From Hungatella sp. UBA7603 (GTDB lineage Bacteria; Bacillota; Clostridia; Lachnospirales; Lachnospiraceae): a stretch of 64,000 nucleotides of DNA. A model generated the notes under the pieces. It was not told the origin of the DNA, made no database searches, and saw nothing but the letters and a program-made list of their open reading frames with translations. This document shows positions 18,112-27,355 of this stretch, one piece after another; positions within the stretch are counted from its first letter, which is position 1, and every line of letters begins with the position of its first letter. The stretch spans positions 62,001-126,000 of the forward strand of contig DLJZ01000027.1 in NCBI GenBank assembly GCA_002478865.1. The letters run 5' to 3'. The position numbers and the translations under genes were made by a program.

Positions 18112-19365
18112 TTACTCCTTTGACTGTTCCTGCAGCTTGTTCATCCATTCTGCCAAAAAACCTTCCGGATCCGTTACTTTTCCTGAGAATATCAAATCCA
18201 ATTCCTCTTCACATATCTTTCTTTCATTTTGAGACATAGTTTGAAAAAAGGAATCATACACTTCCTTTTTCCCGCTTAACAAATCGTATGCCTGCCTGAC
18301 CTCTTTATCCTCCGGTTTCAGTCCTCTCACAGACGGAAGCATTCCAAACTCTTTCGAAAATGCCAATTGATTCTCCTTGGTAAGTAAATAGGAAAGGAAC
18401 CGTTTTGCTTCCTCCACTGTTTTCCCCTTTTTGGCTGCCCCAAACATATGATTCGCCTTCCATACTCCTGCTTTGGTATCATCTTTTCCAGGCAGCAGGA
18501 ACCAGTCAAAAGAAGAAGGCATCAGCTCTTTTAGCACAGCTACGTCCTCTGTGGTGCCACAGATCATGGCGTATTTGTTCTGTGCAAAATCTTCCAGCAA
18601 ATTCTGGTGCCCTTTCACGCAAAGTTCCTTATCCAGGGACAATTCCATTGCAATTCCAAGCAGATCATAATAACCGGTATTCTTATCAAGCATCTTTTTA
18701 AAGTCTTGTTTTTCTTCTTTCTCGTTACCAAGGCTCTTTCCGTTAGCCAATATCACAGTTGCAAAATCAAAGGCATTAAACAGTCCCTCCTCTGACAGGG
18801 ACATGGCGAACGGCTGGAAAGAGGATTGTTTTAATATAACACAATTTGTCACAAAATCCGAAAGTGTCTCAGGAACCACCAAATGATTTTGTTCATAAAT
18901 ATCTTTATTATAAAAAATCACCGGAAGACTTCCAGCCGCAGGAAGAACGTAAACCGTATCTTCCTCCGATTCGTTTAAAAGCAGTTTATCTTTATGGTCT
19001 TCCGGAAAGAGGTCAGCATAAGTCAGAGCCTCAAGTGTTCCACTATTTACAAATTGATCCAGGCTCTCCGGAGGGATGGCAAACACATCCGCAGTCTGTC
19101 CGTTTTCAACTGCCTTAAGCCACTCCTGTGTATAAGTTTCATAGGGAACAACATTGATTTTTATTTTCACTCCCTCATGCTCCCTTGCGTAATCCGTTGC
19201 TATTTTTTTATAAAATTCCTGATGCCAAGCATCCCAATGCCAGAATGTGAGTGTATTATCCTCCACTGGACTCTTTTTAAACATAAAACCGTTCTCGTTG
19301 CATGCAACAAGAAAACAAGCCGCTGTAAACAAAAAAACGGCAATTACAGAAAACTTCTTTTGCAT
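18112..19365 (-). CDS. Extracellular solute-binding lipoprotein (family 1 type), orphan inside the tad operon
   Basis: The 417-residue protein has a lipobox (FLVAC, Cys22), so it should be a membrane-tethered lipoprotein. The mature part has the sugar-binding fold landmarks: LTFWHWDAWHQEFYKKIA, DVFAIPPESLDQF, LPVIFYNKDIYEQN, and a late WKANHMFGAAKKGKTVEEAK. The start at 19365 follows GAGGTG by 6 bases. No permease or ATPase genes are nearby. It lies between the TadG-like gene and the VWA adhesin on the same strand with short gaps, so it is probably co-transcribed with the pilus. Its role may be as an anchoring or sensing partner rather than in uptake; that is inference. Confidence 0.8.
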   Translation of the reverse strand: MQKKFSVIAVFLFTAACFLVACNENGFMFKKSPVEDNTLTFWHWDAWHQEFYKKIATDYAREHEGVKIKINVVPYETYTQEWLKAVENGQTADVFAIPPESLDQFVNSGTLEALTYADLFPEDHKDKLLLNESEEDTVYVLPAAGSLPVIFYNKDIYEQNHLVVPETLSDFVTNCVILKQSSFQPFAMSLSEEGLFNAFDFATVILANGKSLGNEKEEKQDFKKMLDKNTGYYDLLGIAMELSLDKELCVKGHQNLLEDFAQNKYAMICGTTEDVAVLKELMPSSFDWFLLPGKDDTKAGVWKANHMFGAAKKGKTVEEAKRFLSYLLTKENQLAFSKEFGMLPSVRGLKPEDKEVRQAYDLLSGKKEVYDSFFQTMSQNERKICEEELDLIFSGKVTDPEGFLAEWMNKLQEQSKE

Positions 19366-19389
19366 TTATTTCACCTCATATTTCATCCA

Positions 19390-19959
19390 CTACCACTCAG
19401 ACGGCATATCCGCGCTGTCGTAATCGCAGCCTCCTCCCGACCTGCTGGTATAAGAACCATTGTAGCTGGAAACCGGAGAAGAGGGATGCCAAATCACATC
19501 CGAAAGTCCTTCTCCGTACGTTTCCCCTCCGTCAAAATAAACAGTAATGGTAGTCGTGTCAGCTCCAAAAATTCTTAAAAATGTATAAGAGTATTCTTCG
19601 CTGAGCTGCGTCCGTATCCGATAATACCGGTAATTGGACTCCGGGGGAACTTCCTTAAAATAAACCTTAACCGTTCCATCAAAATGGTTCCTCTTCATTG
19701 CGTCTTCTATCATCATAAAGCTGTCTCGCCCAGGATTGTTGGAATAACGGATTGAATCCTGAAAGGTAAACCGATCCTCCTTTACAAGCTGGCACAAGTT
19801 CATCAACGCATTGCGCTTTAAATAAATAAGCCCCAAATCCATTGATATCCCAACAAAAAAAATCAAGACAGTCAGGGTTCCGGCGAAAAGCAACAGAATG
19901 TTTCCATTTTCCCTTCTGAAACAGGTAAAATTCTTAATCCACCTGGCTTTTAAGTTCAT
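19390..19959 (-). CDS. TadE/TadG-like pseudopilin
   Basis: This is a 189-residue protein beginning RRENGNILLLFAGTLTVLIF: a short basic cytoplasmic tip followed by a single hydrophobic helix, as in TadE/TadG proteins that act in Tad pilus assembly. The exported part is small, rich in charged and aromatic residues, and ends in a Ser/Gly-rich tail with one Cys. The ATG at 19959 follows GGGAGGAGAG. It is third of three tandem TadE/G-type genes. The processing motif is less canonical (NG then NILLL) than in its two neighbours. Confidence 0.72.
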   Translation of the reverse strand: MNLKARWIKNFTCFRRENGNILLLFAGTLTVLIFFVGISMDLGLIYLKRNALMNLCQLVKEDRFTFQDSIRYSNNPGRDSFMMIEDAMKRNHFDGTVKVYFKEVPPESNYRYYRIRTQLSEEYSYTFLRIFGADTTTITVYFDGGETYGEGLSDVIWHPSSPVSSYNGSYTSRSGGGCDYDSADMPSEW

Positions 19960-19989
19960 GCTCTCCTCCCTTATTTCTGTTATCCAAAA

Positions 19990-20541
19990 CTACTCAGATC
20001 TGTGCTGAGTGGCTGCAATCCGGTTGCAGCTTAACTTTTTTTCTTTTATCACCCGGTCACCAAACACCTGCCGCCCCAAAAAAGTAAGAGGATAGATATC
20101 ATAGGACAGAGTGGCTTCCAGTTTCATATATCGGGTCCGACTGATTGCCGTTACGGTGTCACCCGGTGCTCTGCCCGGTACAAAGAAGGTATTATCTTCC
20201 TCGTTGTGCATCTCCGCCTGAGCATTGCTGACGGTTAAATTTTCCGGTATAAACCCCCAGAAGCTGGCCTCTTTTAATTTTTCCACGAAAGGCTCTGAAA
20301 CCGCATTTCCGCTGTAAACAGCACGGGACGGGCAGGAATCCAGCGGATCGAAATCTCCAAGGTCTGACGCTCCAATTGTCCAGCTTGAATACTGATAGCT
20401 TTGATCGAAAACAGTCTGCTGGTATGTCATCCATCCTGCTTCTATAATAAAAAGAATGATGGTGATAAAAATCGGAAAGACCAGTGCGAATTCTACCATT
20501 CCCTGACCACTATCCCGTTGTAAAGCCAAAAACCATTTCAT
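19990..20541 (-). CDS. TadE-like pseudopilin
   Basis: The 183-residue protein carries a class-III prepilin-like signal RDSG followed by QGMVEFALVFPIFITI, fitting the G/XXXXE(F/Y) cleavage rule of the Flp/TadE family, with a single N-terminal helix. The start ATG at 20541 has GGAGGAGG. Two Cys in the exported domain (PLDSCPSRAV and LSCNRIAA) could form a disulfide. It probably helps assemble or anchor the pilus and is processed by the prepilin peptidase at 28774. Confidence 0.8.
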   Translation of the reverse strand: MKWFLALQRDSGQGMVEFALVFPIFITIILFIIEAGWMTYQQTVFDQSYQYSSWTIGASDLGDFDPLDSCPSRAVYSGNAVSEPFVEKLKEASFWGFIPENLTVSNAQAEMHNEEDNTFFVPGRAPGDTVTAISRTRYMKLEATLSYDIYPLTFLGRQVFGDRVIKEKKLSCNRIAATQHRSE

Positions 20542-20564
20542 AAATCCTCCTCCGTCTGTCCGTT

Positions 20565-21086
20565 CTATGGAGTATTGCCGCTGATATAAATATTACGGGA
20601 ATACACAGGTGTTTTTACTTCATACGTATTCCCGAGAAACAATGCTCCCCAAAAAGTTACAGACGTCCGTTCATAGGAGAGCTGCAGTTGTACATCTGTA
20701 AACTGATAACTACCGGGACGCACTTCAAACTGGCTCTCAAAATCAGATGAATTGGCTAAATCACTGGAGTAAACATAATAGCTGTAATCGTTCTTATTCC
20801 TGCTTCCTGCGTTCAGTTCCGTAATTTGTACCTTTCCCGGGTCCAGCCGCTCCGTAAAGTTCTGCGCAACGACCTCCTTCACCTTATTACTCCCTGTTCC
20901 TGAGGAAATATCAGAATAATCCAAACGGCTGATACAATCACCGGCTGCGCTGCTTAAGGTCATTTGTGTATTCATGTAAAGAAAGAAATCCACAGGAAGG
21001 GTAAGTAGCAATACCAAAATCGGAAGAATCAGGGCAAATTCTATTACTGACTGCCCGCTTTCATTCTTACCGTTTAAGTCAGCCAA
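20565..21086 (-). CDS. TadE-like pseudopilin
   Basis: This is a 173-residue protein with a TTG start at 21086, supported by GGAGGT about 8 bases upstream. The signal reads NESG then QSVIEFALILPILVLL, matching the G/XXXXEF prepilin rule, followed by one hydrophobic helix. The exported domain is beta-rich (TDVQLQLSYERTSVTFWG). It overlaps the end of the coiled-coil gene by 8 bases, which implies translational coupling. Confidence 0.8.
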   Translation of the reverse strand: MADLNGKNESGQSVIEFALILPILVLLLTLPVDFFLYMNTQMTLSSAAGDCISRLDYSDISSGTGSNKVKEVVAQNFTERLDPGKVQITELNAGSRNKNDYSYYVYSSDLANSSDFESQFEVRPGSYQFTDVQLQLSYERTSVTFWGALFLGNTYEVKTPVYSRNIYISGNTP

Positions 21087-22524
21087 TGTTCTTTACCTCC
21101 TTCGTCTTGTCGGCATTTTCTCCTTCCATCACAGAAAATAATCCTCTGGCTTTTTGCATGGCTTTGTCGCAAGCATAAAGTTCTGGATCGGCAGACTCTC
21201 TTTCTGAACCTTGGGAAGGCTGCTTATCCGGCAGTACTGCCGATTTTTCCCGTTCCATGGGCAAGGGGATTTTTTTCTGCTGTTCCAGGCCTTTTTCCAG
21301 ATGTAGATTCTGGGATTTGAGATTCTCAATCTGAACCAGCAGCTCTCTTTGTATGTCCAGCAGTTCCACATTCTGAAGCTTCAGCGATGCCTGTTCTCCA
21401 ATGACTTTTTTAATGGTATCCCGCTCCTGAGTCGTGCGCTCTATGTACAGGTTCATGCTTTCTGACTGAGTTTCCATCTGCTCTATGATTAGCCGGATTG
21501 TTTCTTTTAACGAGTCTATGGTATCTTTTAATTTCTGATTTTCCCGACTTGTCAATATGGCTCCCTGCTCCTGCTCCTGGTAATGTTTTAAAAGCAGTTC
21601 CTTTTCTTCGATCACCTGATCCTGCTTTTTTATTCTGGATGAGTTTTCTGCATAATTCTTGTATAGGACATCTACCTTTTCTTCCAGCTCTTTTTTATGG
21701 TCTTCCTGTTCCTCATACTGCTTTTTCAGGACATCAAGCTGCTTCTCCAATTTTCCCTTTTCAGCCATCAGTACCTGCTGGTCTCCTGCTTCCTTTCGAT
21801 CAGCTCGTTCTTTCTCTAAGTCAATGGTGTTTTCCTCTAATTTTATAAGAAGCCTTTTATATTTTTGCTCAGACTCTTCCTTCTGCTGGCGCAATTCTTC
21901 TATTTCCCGCTTCTTTTGTTGCAATTCTTCTATTTCCTTTTGAGAAAATCCCACGGAAGCCTTTTCTACCGCTTTCTCCATATCCTTCATTTTTGTCTGC
22001 AACGATTCATAGGCCCGCTGATAGTTTGAAAGTTGTTCATTCAGCCGGGAAATATCATGTTCTTTTCTGGAAATTTCATCTTCATACTGCTCTTTCTGCT
22101 GCATCATCTCTTCATAACCGGAATATTGACTCTCCCATTCTTGTATTTTTTCTGCGGACAGACGGACCTCCTGTTTCGCCCTTTCTTTTTGTGCGATTGC
22201 GTCGGAAAGCTTTTCCTCTGCTGTGTTTAACTGCTCCCGAAGAACCTGGCATTCCTGATACACACTGACTTTTTCAGCCGTCAGCTCACGGATCTGCTGC
22301 TCTAACTGCATTTTGATCAGCATTAGATTGTTTTTCATTTCCAGTGCATATTCTTCCACGCTCTTTTTGGTGTACCCTCCGACAACAGTCGTCTGGAGCT
22401 TAGCGGCAAGCTCGGTCTGTATGTTCTTACCTGTAAGACCTTCCATACCGTCAGAAAGCATCCCCCCCATCTGCCCGGCGTTTCCTGACTCTTGTCTAAA
22501 CTCATTTCCCTGATTATAATTCAT
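21079..22524 (-). CDS. Long coiled-coil protein, DivIVA-like N-terminus
   Basis: The 481-residue protein is almost entirely heptad coiled coil (about 65-410) rich in Glu, Gln and Lys. Before it lies TVVGGYTKKSVEEYALEM (about 45-62), which resembles the membrane-binding GY(x)xxxVDxFL start of DivIVA/GpsB proteins. No signal peptide or membrane helix is present, so it is cytoplasmic. ATG 22524 has AAGGAGG and overlaps the DUF192 gene. In Tad operons TadZ marks the assembly site; a DivIVA-like scaffold here could place the pilus machine in a monoderm cell. That role is inferred from context only. Confidence 0.65.
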   Translation of the reverse strand: MNYNQGNEFRQESGNAGQMGGMLSDGMEGLTGKNIQTELAAKLQTTVVGGYTKKSVEEYALEMKNNLMLIKMQLEQQIRELTAEKVSVYQECQVLREQLNTAEEKLSDAIAQKERAKQEVRLSAEKIQEWESQYSGYEEMMQQKEQYEDEISRKEHDISRLNEQLSNYQRAYESLQTKMKDMEKAVEKASVGFSQKEIEELQQKKREIEELRQQKEESEQKYKRLLIKLEENTIDLEKERADRKEAGDQQVLMAEKGKLEKQLDVLKKQYEEQEDHKKELEEKVDVLYKNYAENSSRIKKQDQVIEEKELLLKHYQEQEQGAILTSRENQKLKDTIDSLKETIRLIIEQMETQSESMNLYIERTTQERDTIKKVIGEQASLKLQNVELLDIQRELLVQIENLKSQNLHLEKGLEQQKKIPLPMEREKSAVLPDKQPSQGSERESADPELYACDKAMQKARGLFSVMEGENADKTKEVKNIG

Positions 22525-22879
22525 ATTGCGACCTCCTTTCTTCTACAAAGCTGATAAACAACTGTTTCCCTACCTGAATCCTTTTTGCACCGCCTTCGTT
22601 TAATTCCAATATTCTTCCTGCTCCCTTTACAAAACTCCCTATCCGCCAGGGATGAACTGTTTCCTTTTTTAACACCGTATTATCCCTGTCCAGATATACC
22701 ACATCAATAGGAAAACCCATGAACCATGTATGAATACTGGAGCATGGTACTAAAAGCAGGGCATTGCCCGAAGGCAGTCCTTTACGAAGCATCAGCCCAA
22801 GAAACCTTTTTAAAAAAGTATCGGCAAGCTCCACGTCCGCCTCAAAACCGTTTTCCCCTTCTATCAGAAGCCTCATCAT
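22514..22879 (-). CDS. DUF192 family protein
   Basis: The 121-residue protein matches DUF192: FLKRFLGLMLRKGLPSGNAL, then a SSIHTWFMGFPIDVVYLD core with VLKKETVHPWR and ILELNEGGAKR. The function of this small beta-barrel domain is not established. It starts at 22879 (or the second ATG at 22876) after GGAGGG and overlaps the tadC stop by one base. It sits in the middle of the pilus operon, and DUF192 genes are often neighbours of Gram-positive Tad loci. Confidence 0.82.
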   Translation of the reverse strand: MMRLLIEGENGFEADVELADTFLKRFLGLMLRKGLPSGNALLLVPCSSIHTWFMGFPIDVVYLDRDNTVLKKETVHPWRIGSFVKGAGRILELNEGGAKRIQVGKQLFISFVEERRSQYEL

Positions 22880-23796
22880 TACATCCCTCCAAACATTTCC
22901 ATAATAGACATGACAGCCGGTCCCATCAATACAATAAAGATGACCGGGAAAATAAAGAGCACCATGGGGAGCAGGATCTTAACCGACAGTTTCTGCGCCT
23001 TTTCCTCTACATTCTGTTTATGGGTCTGACGGATGGTAGACGCCTGGATTGACAGGATATTCTGCATGGAGGCTCCCATTTCATCGGCTTGGATGACGGC
23101 AGTAACAAATGTCCGTATCTCCATATTTTCACACCGGTCTGCCAATCCGATCAAGGCCTCCTTCCGTCGGCGTCCAAGGGTGATTTCTCGCTGAGTCATA
23201 TCCAGTTCATCAATCAGTGCCCCTTTAAATTTCCCTACCACATAACCCAGGGCCTGGTCAAAGCCCAGTCCTGCCGATACACTGACACTTAATAAATCCA
23301 TCACCTCCGGAAGCTGATGATAGATTTCTGCTTTCCGCTTTTTAATTTTGCTCTTTAAGTGAAAGCGGCTTACCGCCACTCCGGAATAAACCCCAAGAGC
23401 ACCATAAAAAACAGCCTGGAAAAATCCTCCTTTCCTTCCGTAAAAAACACCAAAACCAATGCACACAACCGTGAAAAGAGTGACTGCCGCACTGTAGCTT
23501 TGAGATTTCATATGTATGCCTGCCTGTTTGAGCTGCTGCTCCATTCTCTTTAAGGCTGTCGGATTTTTAGGCACAAATACGGAAATTACGGTCAGGATTC
23601 GGTTAAAAACTGGTTTCAGGATGCGCTCTATCATTGGAACATCCAGTTCCCCTGTATCTTCCTGCCGTTTTCCTATTTCTTCTACAGATTTTAAGCGATC
23701 ATTCAAGGCAAGTGCTTTTGAAAAAAGTGCCAAAAGGCATGAATCTATAAAAAAATAAGTAAACACTGCGCCGGCTATGGCTGTCAGAAATATCAT
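22879..23796 (-). CDS. tadC: Tad pilus inner-membrane platform protein TadC (T2SS GspF family)
   Basis: The 305-residue protein starts at the ATG at 23796, preceded by ACAGGAG at good spacing; a TTG overlapping the tadB stop is less likely. It has an N-terminal helix, two central helices and a C-terminal helix (ILLPMVLFIFPVIFIVLMGP). The GspF signature is present: HQLPEVMDLLSVSVSAGLG, then EEKAQKLSVKILLP. With TadB it forms the membrane platform that couples the CpaF motor to pilin polymerisation. Confidence 0.9.
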   Translation of the reverse strand: MIFLTAIAGAVFTYFFIDSCLLALFSKALALNDRLKSVEEIGKRQEDTGELDVPMIERILKPVFNRILTVISVFVPKNPTALKRMEQQLKQAGIHMKSQSYSAAVTLFTVVCIGFGVFYGRKGGFFQAVFYGALGVYSGVAVSRFHLKSKIKKRKAEIYHQLPEVMDLLSVSVSAGLGFDQALGYVVGKFKGALIDELDMTQREITLGRRRKEALIGLADRCENMEIRTFVTAVIQADEMGASMQNILSIQASTIRQTHKQNVEEKAQKLSVKILLPMVLFIFPVIFIVLMGPAVMSIMEMFGGM

Positions 23797-23831
23797 CTTT
23801 TTTTCTCCTGTTTTAATTTTAGACGGGTTTA

Positions 23832-24767
23832 TCAAAACTTGATATTTACAATCTTATTTATCATTAAGAAGCCAAGCAGCTCCATTCCCCCACCCATCAT
23901 CAGCAAAAGGCGTCCCTGGAAAGACGCAAACAGCGGTGAAATATACCCTGGATTGATAAACGAGAGAGCCAAAAGCAGTAAAATTGGAAGTACTCCAATT
24001 ACCTGACCGGAGATTCTTCCTTGAGCGGTCAAAGTCTTAATAGAACGCTTGATTGCCAGTCTGTCACGAATGGTCTGGGAAATAATATCCAGTATTTCTG
24101 CCAGATTTCCACCTACTTTCTGCTGTATGATGACTGCAGTGGTGAGCAGCCTTAAATCATCGCTTTTCATCCGCTCTGCCACAATCAAAAACGATTGCTC
24201 TAGTTCCGCCCCCAGCTTCAGCTCCCTGACAATTGCATTCAGTTCACTGCCAATGGGATCGGATAAGTCCCCGGAAACATTCTCAAGCGCCTGCTCAAAA
24301 GAAAAACCGGCTCTCAATCCATTGGAAAGCACCATCAGCGCATCTCCCAACTGAGCCTCAAACAGGGAACGCTGTTTTGCAGCCGCTAGTTTCAAAAAGA
24401 ATGGGGGCATAACCAGTCCTAAAAGGAAAAGCCCCATACACTGAACCAAATTTGGTGCAAATGCAAATAAAAGCATAGCCGGAGCAAAAATAAAAAGAAA
24501 CCAGATCATGACAAACTCCTGGGGACGAAGCTTTACTCCCGATAAACTTACTTCGTCCTTCATTTTTTTTGACACATGTATAAAACGCAAAAGCTGTCTG
24601 TCCTTTTTTTCTATTCCATTCGCCAATGCCGCTGTTTCTTTTTTTACTTGGTTTAAATCACTTAACCGCTGTTTGACCTGTAGCTGATTTTTTAATAAAA
24701 AACCCAGAAGCATTTCCATGGCACAATAGCAAAATACCGCTGCAGAGACCAGACAAACCATCTTCAT
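23832..24767 (-). CDS. tadB: Tad pilus inner-membrane platform protein TadB (T2SS GspF family)
   Basis: This is a 311-residue membrane protein with an N-terminal helix, a central pair and a final helix near 275-305. The GspF core reads LGDALMVLSNGLRAGFSFEQ, then IQQKVGGNLAEILDIISQTI. It lies two bases downstream of cpaF and just ahead of tadC, the conserved order A-B-C. It is the partner platform subunit of TadC. Confidence 0.9.
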   Translation of the reverse strand: MKMVCLVSAAVFCYCAMEMLLGFLLKNQLQVKQRLSDLNQVKKETAALANGIEKKDRQLLRFIHVSKKMKDEVSLSGVKLRPQEFVMIWFLFIFAPAMLLFAFAPNLVQCMGLFLLGLVMPPFFLKLAAAKQRSLFEAQLGDALMVLSNGLRAGFSFEQALENVSGDLSDPIGSELNAIVRELKLGAELEQSFLIVAERMKSDDLRLLTTAVIIQQKVGGNLAEILDIISQTIRDRLAIKRSIKTLTAQGRISGQVIGVLPILLLLALSFINPGYISPLFASFQGRLLLMMGGGMELLGFLMINKIVNIKF

Positions 24768-24769
24768 TT

Positions 24770-26128
24770 TTACGACCTTTCCGGATGAAACCAGTCATCC
24801 CTGCAATAGCCTCCATTATCCCTGATCTTATCAATCACCTTGGGGTGAATTCCCGTTGGTTCAAACTTACCCGCAATTTTTCCGTTCCCGTCCGTACCGC
24901 TCTGTCGGTAACTGAAAATATCCTGCATCGTAACGGTATCACCTTCCATTCCGACCACCTCGGATATGTTGACGATTTTTCTGCTTCCATCCCTGAAGCG
25001 GGACTGATGGATAATTAAATCAATGGCAGAGGTGATCTGCTCCCTGATGGCTTTTGCGGGCAGCTCCATACCTGACATCATAACCATTGTCTCCAAACGG
25101 GAAATTACATCTCTGGATGTATTTGCGTGCACTGTGGTCAGAGAACCGTCATGGCCTGTATTCATAGCCTGCAGCATATCCAACGTCTCTCCGGATCGTA
25201 CCTCTCCTACAATGATCCGGTCCGGACGCATTCTCAATGCATTCTTCACCAGATCTCGAATGGAAACAATCCCTTTTCCTTCGATGTTGCTTGGACGCCC
25301 CTCCAGTGTCACCACATGATCCTGTTTTAGCTGGAGCTCTGCCGCATCCTCTATGGTCACGATTCTTTCACTGTCTGGAATAAAACCAGATAACACATTG
25401 AGCAGTGTGGTCTTTCCCGAGCCAGTTCCCCCGGAAACAATAACATTGCAGCGTCCCCTTACAGCCGCTTCCAAAAAAGCTGCCATCTGGGAAGATAAGG
25501 ATCCATATCCAATCAAATCTCCGATTTTAAGAGGTGTGGAAGAAAACTTTCTGATTGTAATTGAGGGACCTTTTAAGGCAATGGGCGGAATCACGGCATT
25601 CACACGGGAACCATCCGCCAGACGGGCATCCACCATGGGAGTGGCTTCATCACAACGCCTTCCTACCGATGAGACTATCCGGTTGATTACCTTCAGCACA
25701 TGGGCATCATCACGAAAACTGGCTGCTGTCTGCAGAAGTTTGCCTCCCCGTTCAATGTAAATCTGCCTTGCACTGTTTACCATGATCTCGGAAATAGAAT
25801 CATCCCGCAAAAGCGGTTCTAAGGGACCCAGTCCCATGACATCGTCGAATATTTCCTGAGCCAGCTTTGATTCTTCCATACGGGTTAGATTCTCTTCCTG
25901 TCTGGCAATGGTCTGATGAACAATATCCATGACATCAATAAACTTACCATTGGCTCCGTCGGAGAAACGGTCATTGTATTCCTGTATTACCTCCTGGTGT
26001 ACTACCAGCTTTAATTTATCATAATTTTTATCCGTTCTGATTCCCTGCTCGGCATCTGGAACATGAAATGCCTTTGCCGCAGTATAATCTGTTTCCTTTG
26101 CCTGCCCCAAGCGAGAGACCCACTCCAT
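24770..26128 (-). CDS. cpaF: Tad pilus assembly/secretion ATPase CpaF (TadA)
   Basis: The 452-residue hexameric type-II/IV secretion ATPase family protein has Walker A VSGGTGSGKTTLLNVLSG (about 228), an Asp box (VTIEDAAELQL), Walker B (RMRPDRIIVGEVRSGE) and a His box (GHDGSLTTVHANT). An N-terminal domain of about 150 residues precedes it, as in CpaF. The start ATG has AAGGAG. It powers Flp pilus extension (and retraction where known) from the cytoplasmic face. Confidence 0.95.
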   Translation of the reverse strand: MEWVSRLGQAKETDYTAAKAFHVPDAEQGIRTDKNYDKLKLVVHQEVIQEYNDRFSDGANGKFIDVMDIVHQTIARQEENLTRMEESKLAQEIFDDVMGLGPLEPLLRDDSISEIMVNSARQIYIERGGKLLQTAASFRDDAHVLKVINRIVSSVGRRCDEATPMVDARLADGSRVNAVIPPIALKGPSITIRKFSSTPLKIGDLIGYGSLSSQMAAFLEAAVRGRCNVIVSGGTGSGKTTLLNVLSGFIPDSERIVTIEDAAELQLKQDHVVTLEGRPSNIEGKGIVSIRDLVKNALRMRPDRIIVGEVRSGETLDMLQAMNTGHDGSLTTVHANTSRDVISRLETMVMMSGMELPAKAIREQITSAIDLIIHQSRFRDGSRKIVNISEVVGMEGDTVTMQDIFSYRQSGTDGNGKIAGKFEPTGIHPKVIDKIRDNGGYCRDDWFHPERS

Positions 26129-26131
26129 GGT

Positions 26132-27328
26132 TTATCCTGTCTCCTTTCCTCTTTGAAAAAATGAAATCCGTTTCTTTTTTCTGCTTTTTACAATTTTTGA
26201 ATCTGTGCTCATTCCTTCAAGCTGCTCTGCTAAATTGGAAATTTCTTTACAGATTTTACTTTTCGGATTTACCAATACAAGCGGCTGCCCCTGATTTGCT
26301 GCTGCTACCGCTGATTTCTCGTCCCAGGGAATCGCTCCCCACACCGGCATGCCCAGTACACGGGAAACATCATTGCTTGTAATTTCATTTCCATAGCTTT
26401 TTCCAATAATCAGTTTGATCTTATGTTTATCCGTCAGCTCTGCCAGCACCTGCATACTTTTTTTTGCATTCTGAAGGGCAGGAACGTCTTTTCCCGTTAC
26501 AAATAAAATAGAAGAGGCACAATCAATACAGACTGCTGATGTATCATCAAACCCTGAAACTGCGTCAATAATTACGTAGTCATAATAAACCCTCAATGCT
26601 GCTATGATGCTTTCGATCTGTCTGGCAGTAATGGAAGCCCCATATTCTGGACTGTGGGGATTGGGGAGAAAGCTGACTCCAGAAAGATGAAGAGACAAAA
26701 ACTGCCTGATCGTATCCACATTGGGATTACTCTGTTCCTGGATCAATTCCAGAATCGTATTTCTCGGATTCATGCCAAGCAGGATTCCTACATCACCGGA
26801 CTGAAGGTCACAATCCAGAAGGACTACCTTGTTGTTTTTCTGAGCCAGCTTGATTGCCATATTTACAGCCAGAGTGGTCTTTCCGACTCCATCTTTTGGA
26901 CCGAACACCATGATCACCTTTGATTTAGAAGATTTGACCCCTGTATTTTCCAGTGCAAGAATACGGTTTGATTCATTGCTGTAGATTCCCTTTAGTTCTG
27001 CAATCAGATTAATGGGTTCTATATTTTCAGGCAGAATGTAATGGACTCCTGACTGCAGGATCTTATGCATCCGCTTGCTGTCTTCTAAGTCAGAAATCAC
27101 AATCGGAACAGAGCGTGGGCGTAGCAGATAAATCTGCTGGCAGGATCTAAGGGACATGGATGAGGTATCTGTAATAAGAATTAAATCCGGCGAGGTCCGG
27201 TTTATCTCATTTAACACCTGATTTTCATCCACCACATATCCAACAACCGTGATTTCTTCGTCTTTTAGCTGCGTTTTAATCTGTGAACATTTCTCCGGTA
27301 TTCCCAGGAGCAGAATTTTAATTTTCAC
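26132..27328 (-). CDS. cpaE: CpaE/TadZ-type pilus localisation ATPase (MinD/ParA family)
   Basis: The 398-residue protein begins with an atypical receiver-like domain (about 1-115; LLLGIPEKC, ITDTSSMSLRSC) followed by a MinD/ParA ATPase: deviant Walker A VFGPKDGVGKTTLAVNMA (about 138) and LLDCDLQSGDVG. This layout is that of CpaE/TadZ, which marks the Tad assembly site. I place the start at GTG 27328, behind GGGGAAACAGG; an upstream TTG at 27349 is the alternative. It ends in a basic tail (VKSRKKKR) that may bind membrane. Confidence 0.88.
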   Translation of the reverse strand: MKIKILLLGIPEKCSQIKTQLKDEEITVVGYVVDENQVLNEINRTSPDLILITDTSSMSLRSCQQIYLLRPRSVPIVISDLEDSKRMHKILQSGVHYILPENIEPINLIAELKGIYSNESNRILALENTGVKSSKSKVIMVFGPKDGVGKTTLAVNMAIKLAQKNNKVVLLDCDLQSGDVGILLGMNPRNTILELIQEQSNPNVDTIRQFLSLHLSGVSFLPNPHSPEYGASITARQIESIIAALRVYYDYVIIDAVSGFDDTSAVCIDCASSILFVTGKDVPALQNAKKSMQVLAELTDKHKIKLIIGKSYGNEITSNDVSRVLGMPVWGAIPWDEKSAVAAANQGQPLVLVNPKSKICKEISNLAEQLEGMSTDSKIVKSRKKKRISFFQRGKETG

Positions 27329-27355
27329 AACCTGTTTCCCCTTTCCCAAAGAAAA

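Noticed and set aside
18112..19365. Solute-binding lipoprotein as part of a sugar importer operon
   Set aside because: No permease or importer ATPase is near; all neighbours belong to the pilus operon.
18994..19578. 194-codon plus-strand frame antisense to the lipoprotein and TadG-like genes
   Set aside because: No recognisable protein, no ribosome site, and both minus-strand genes underneath are well supported.
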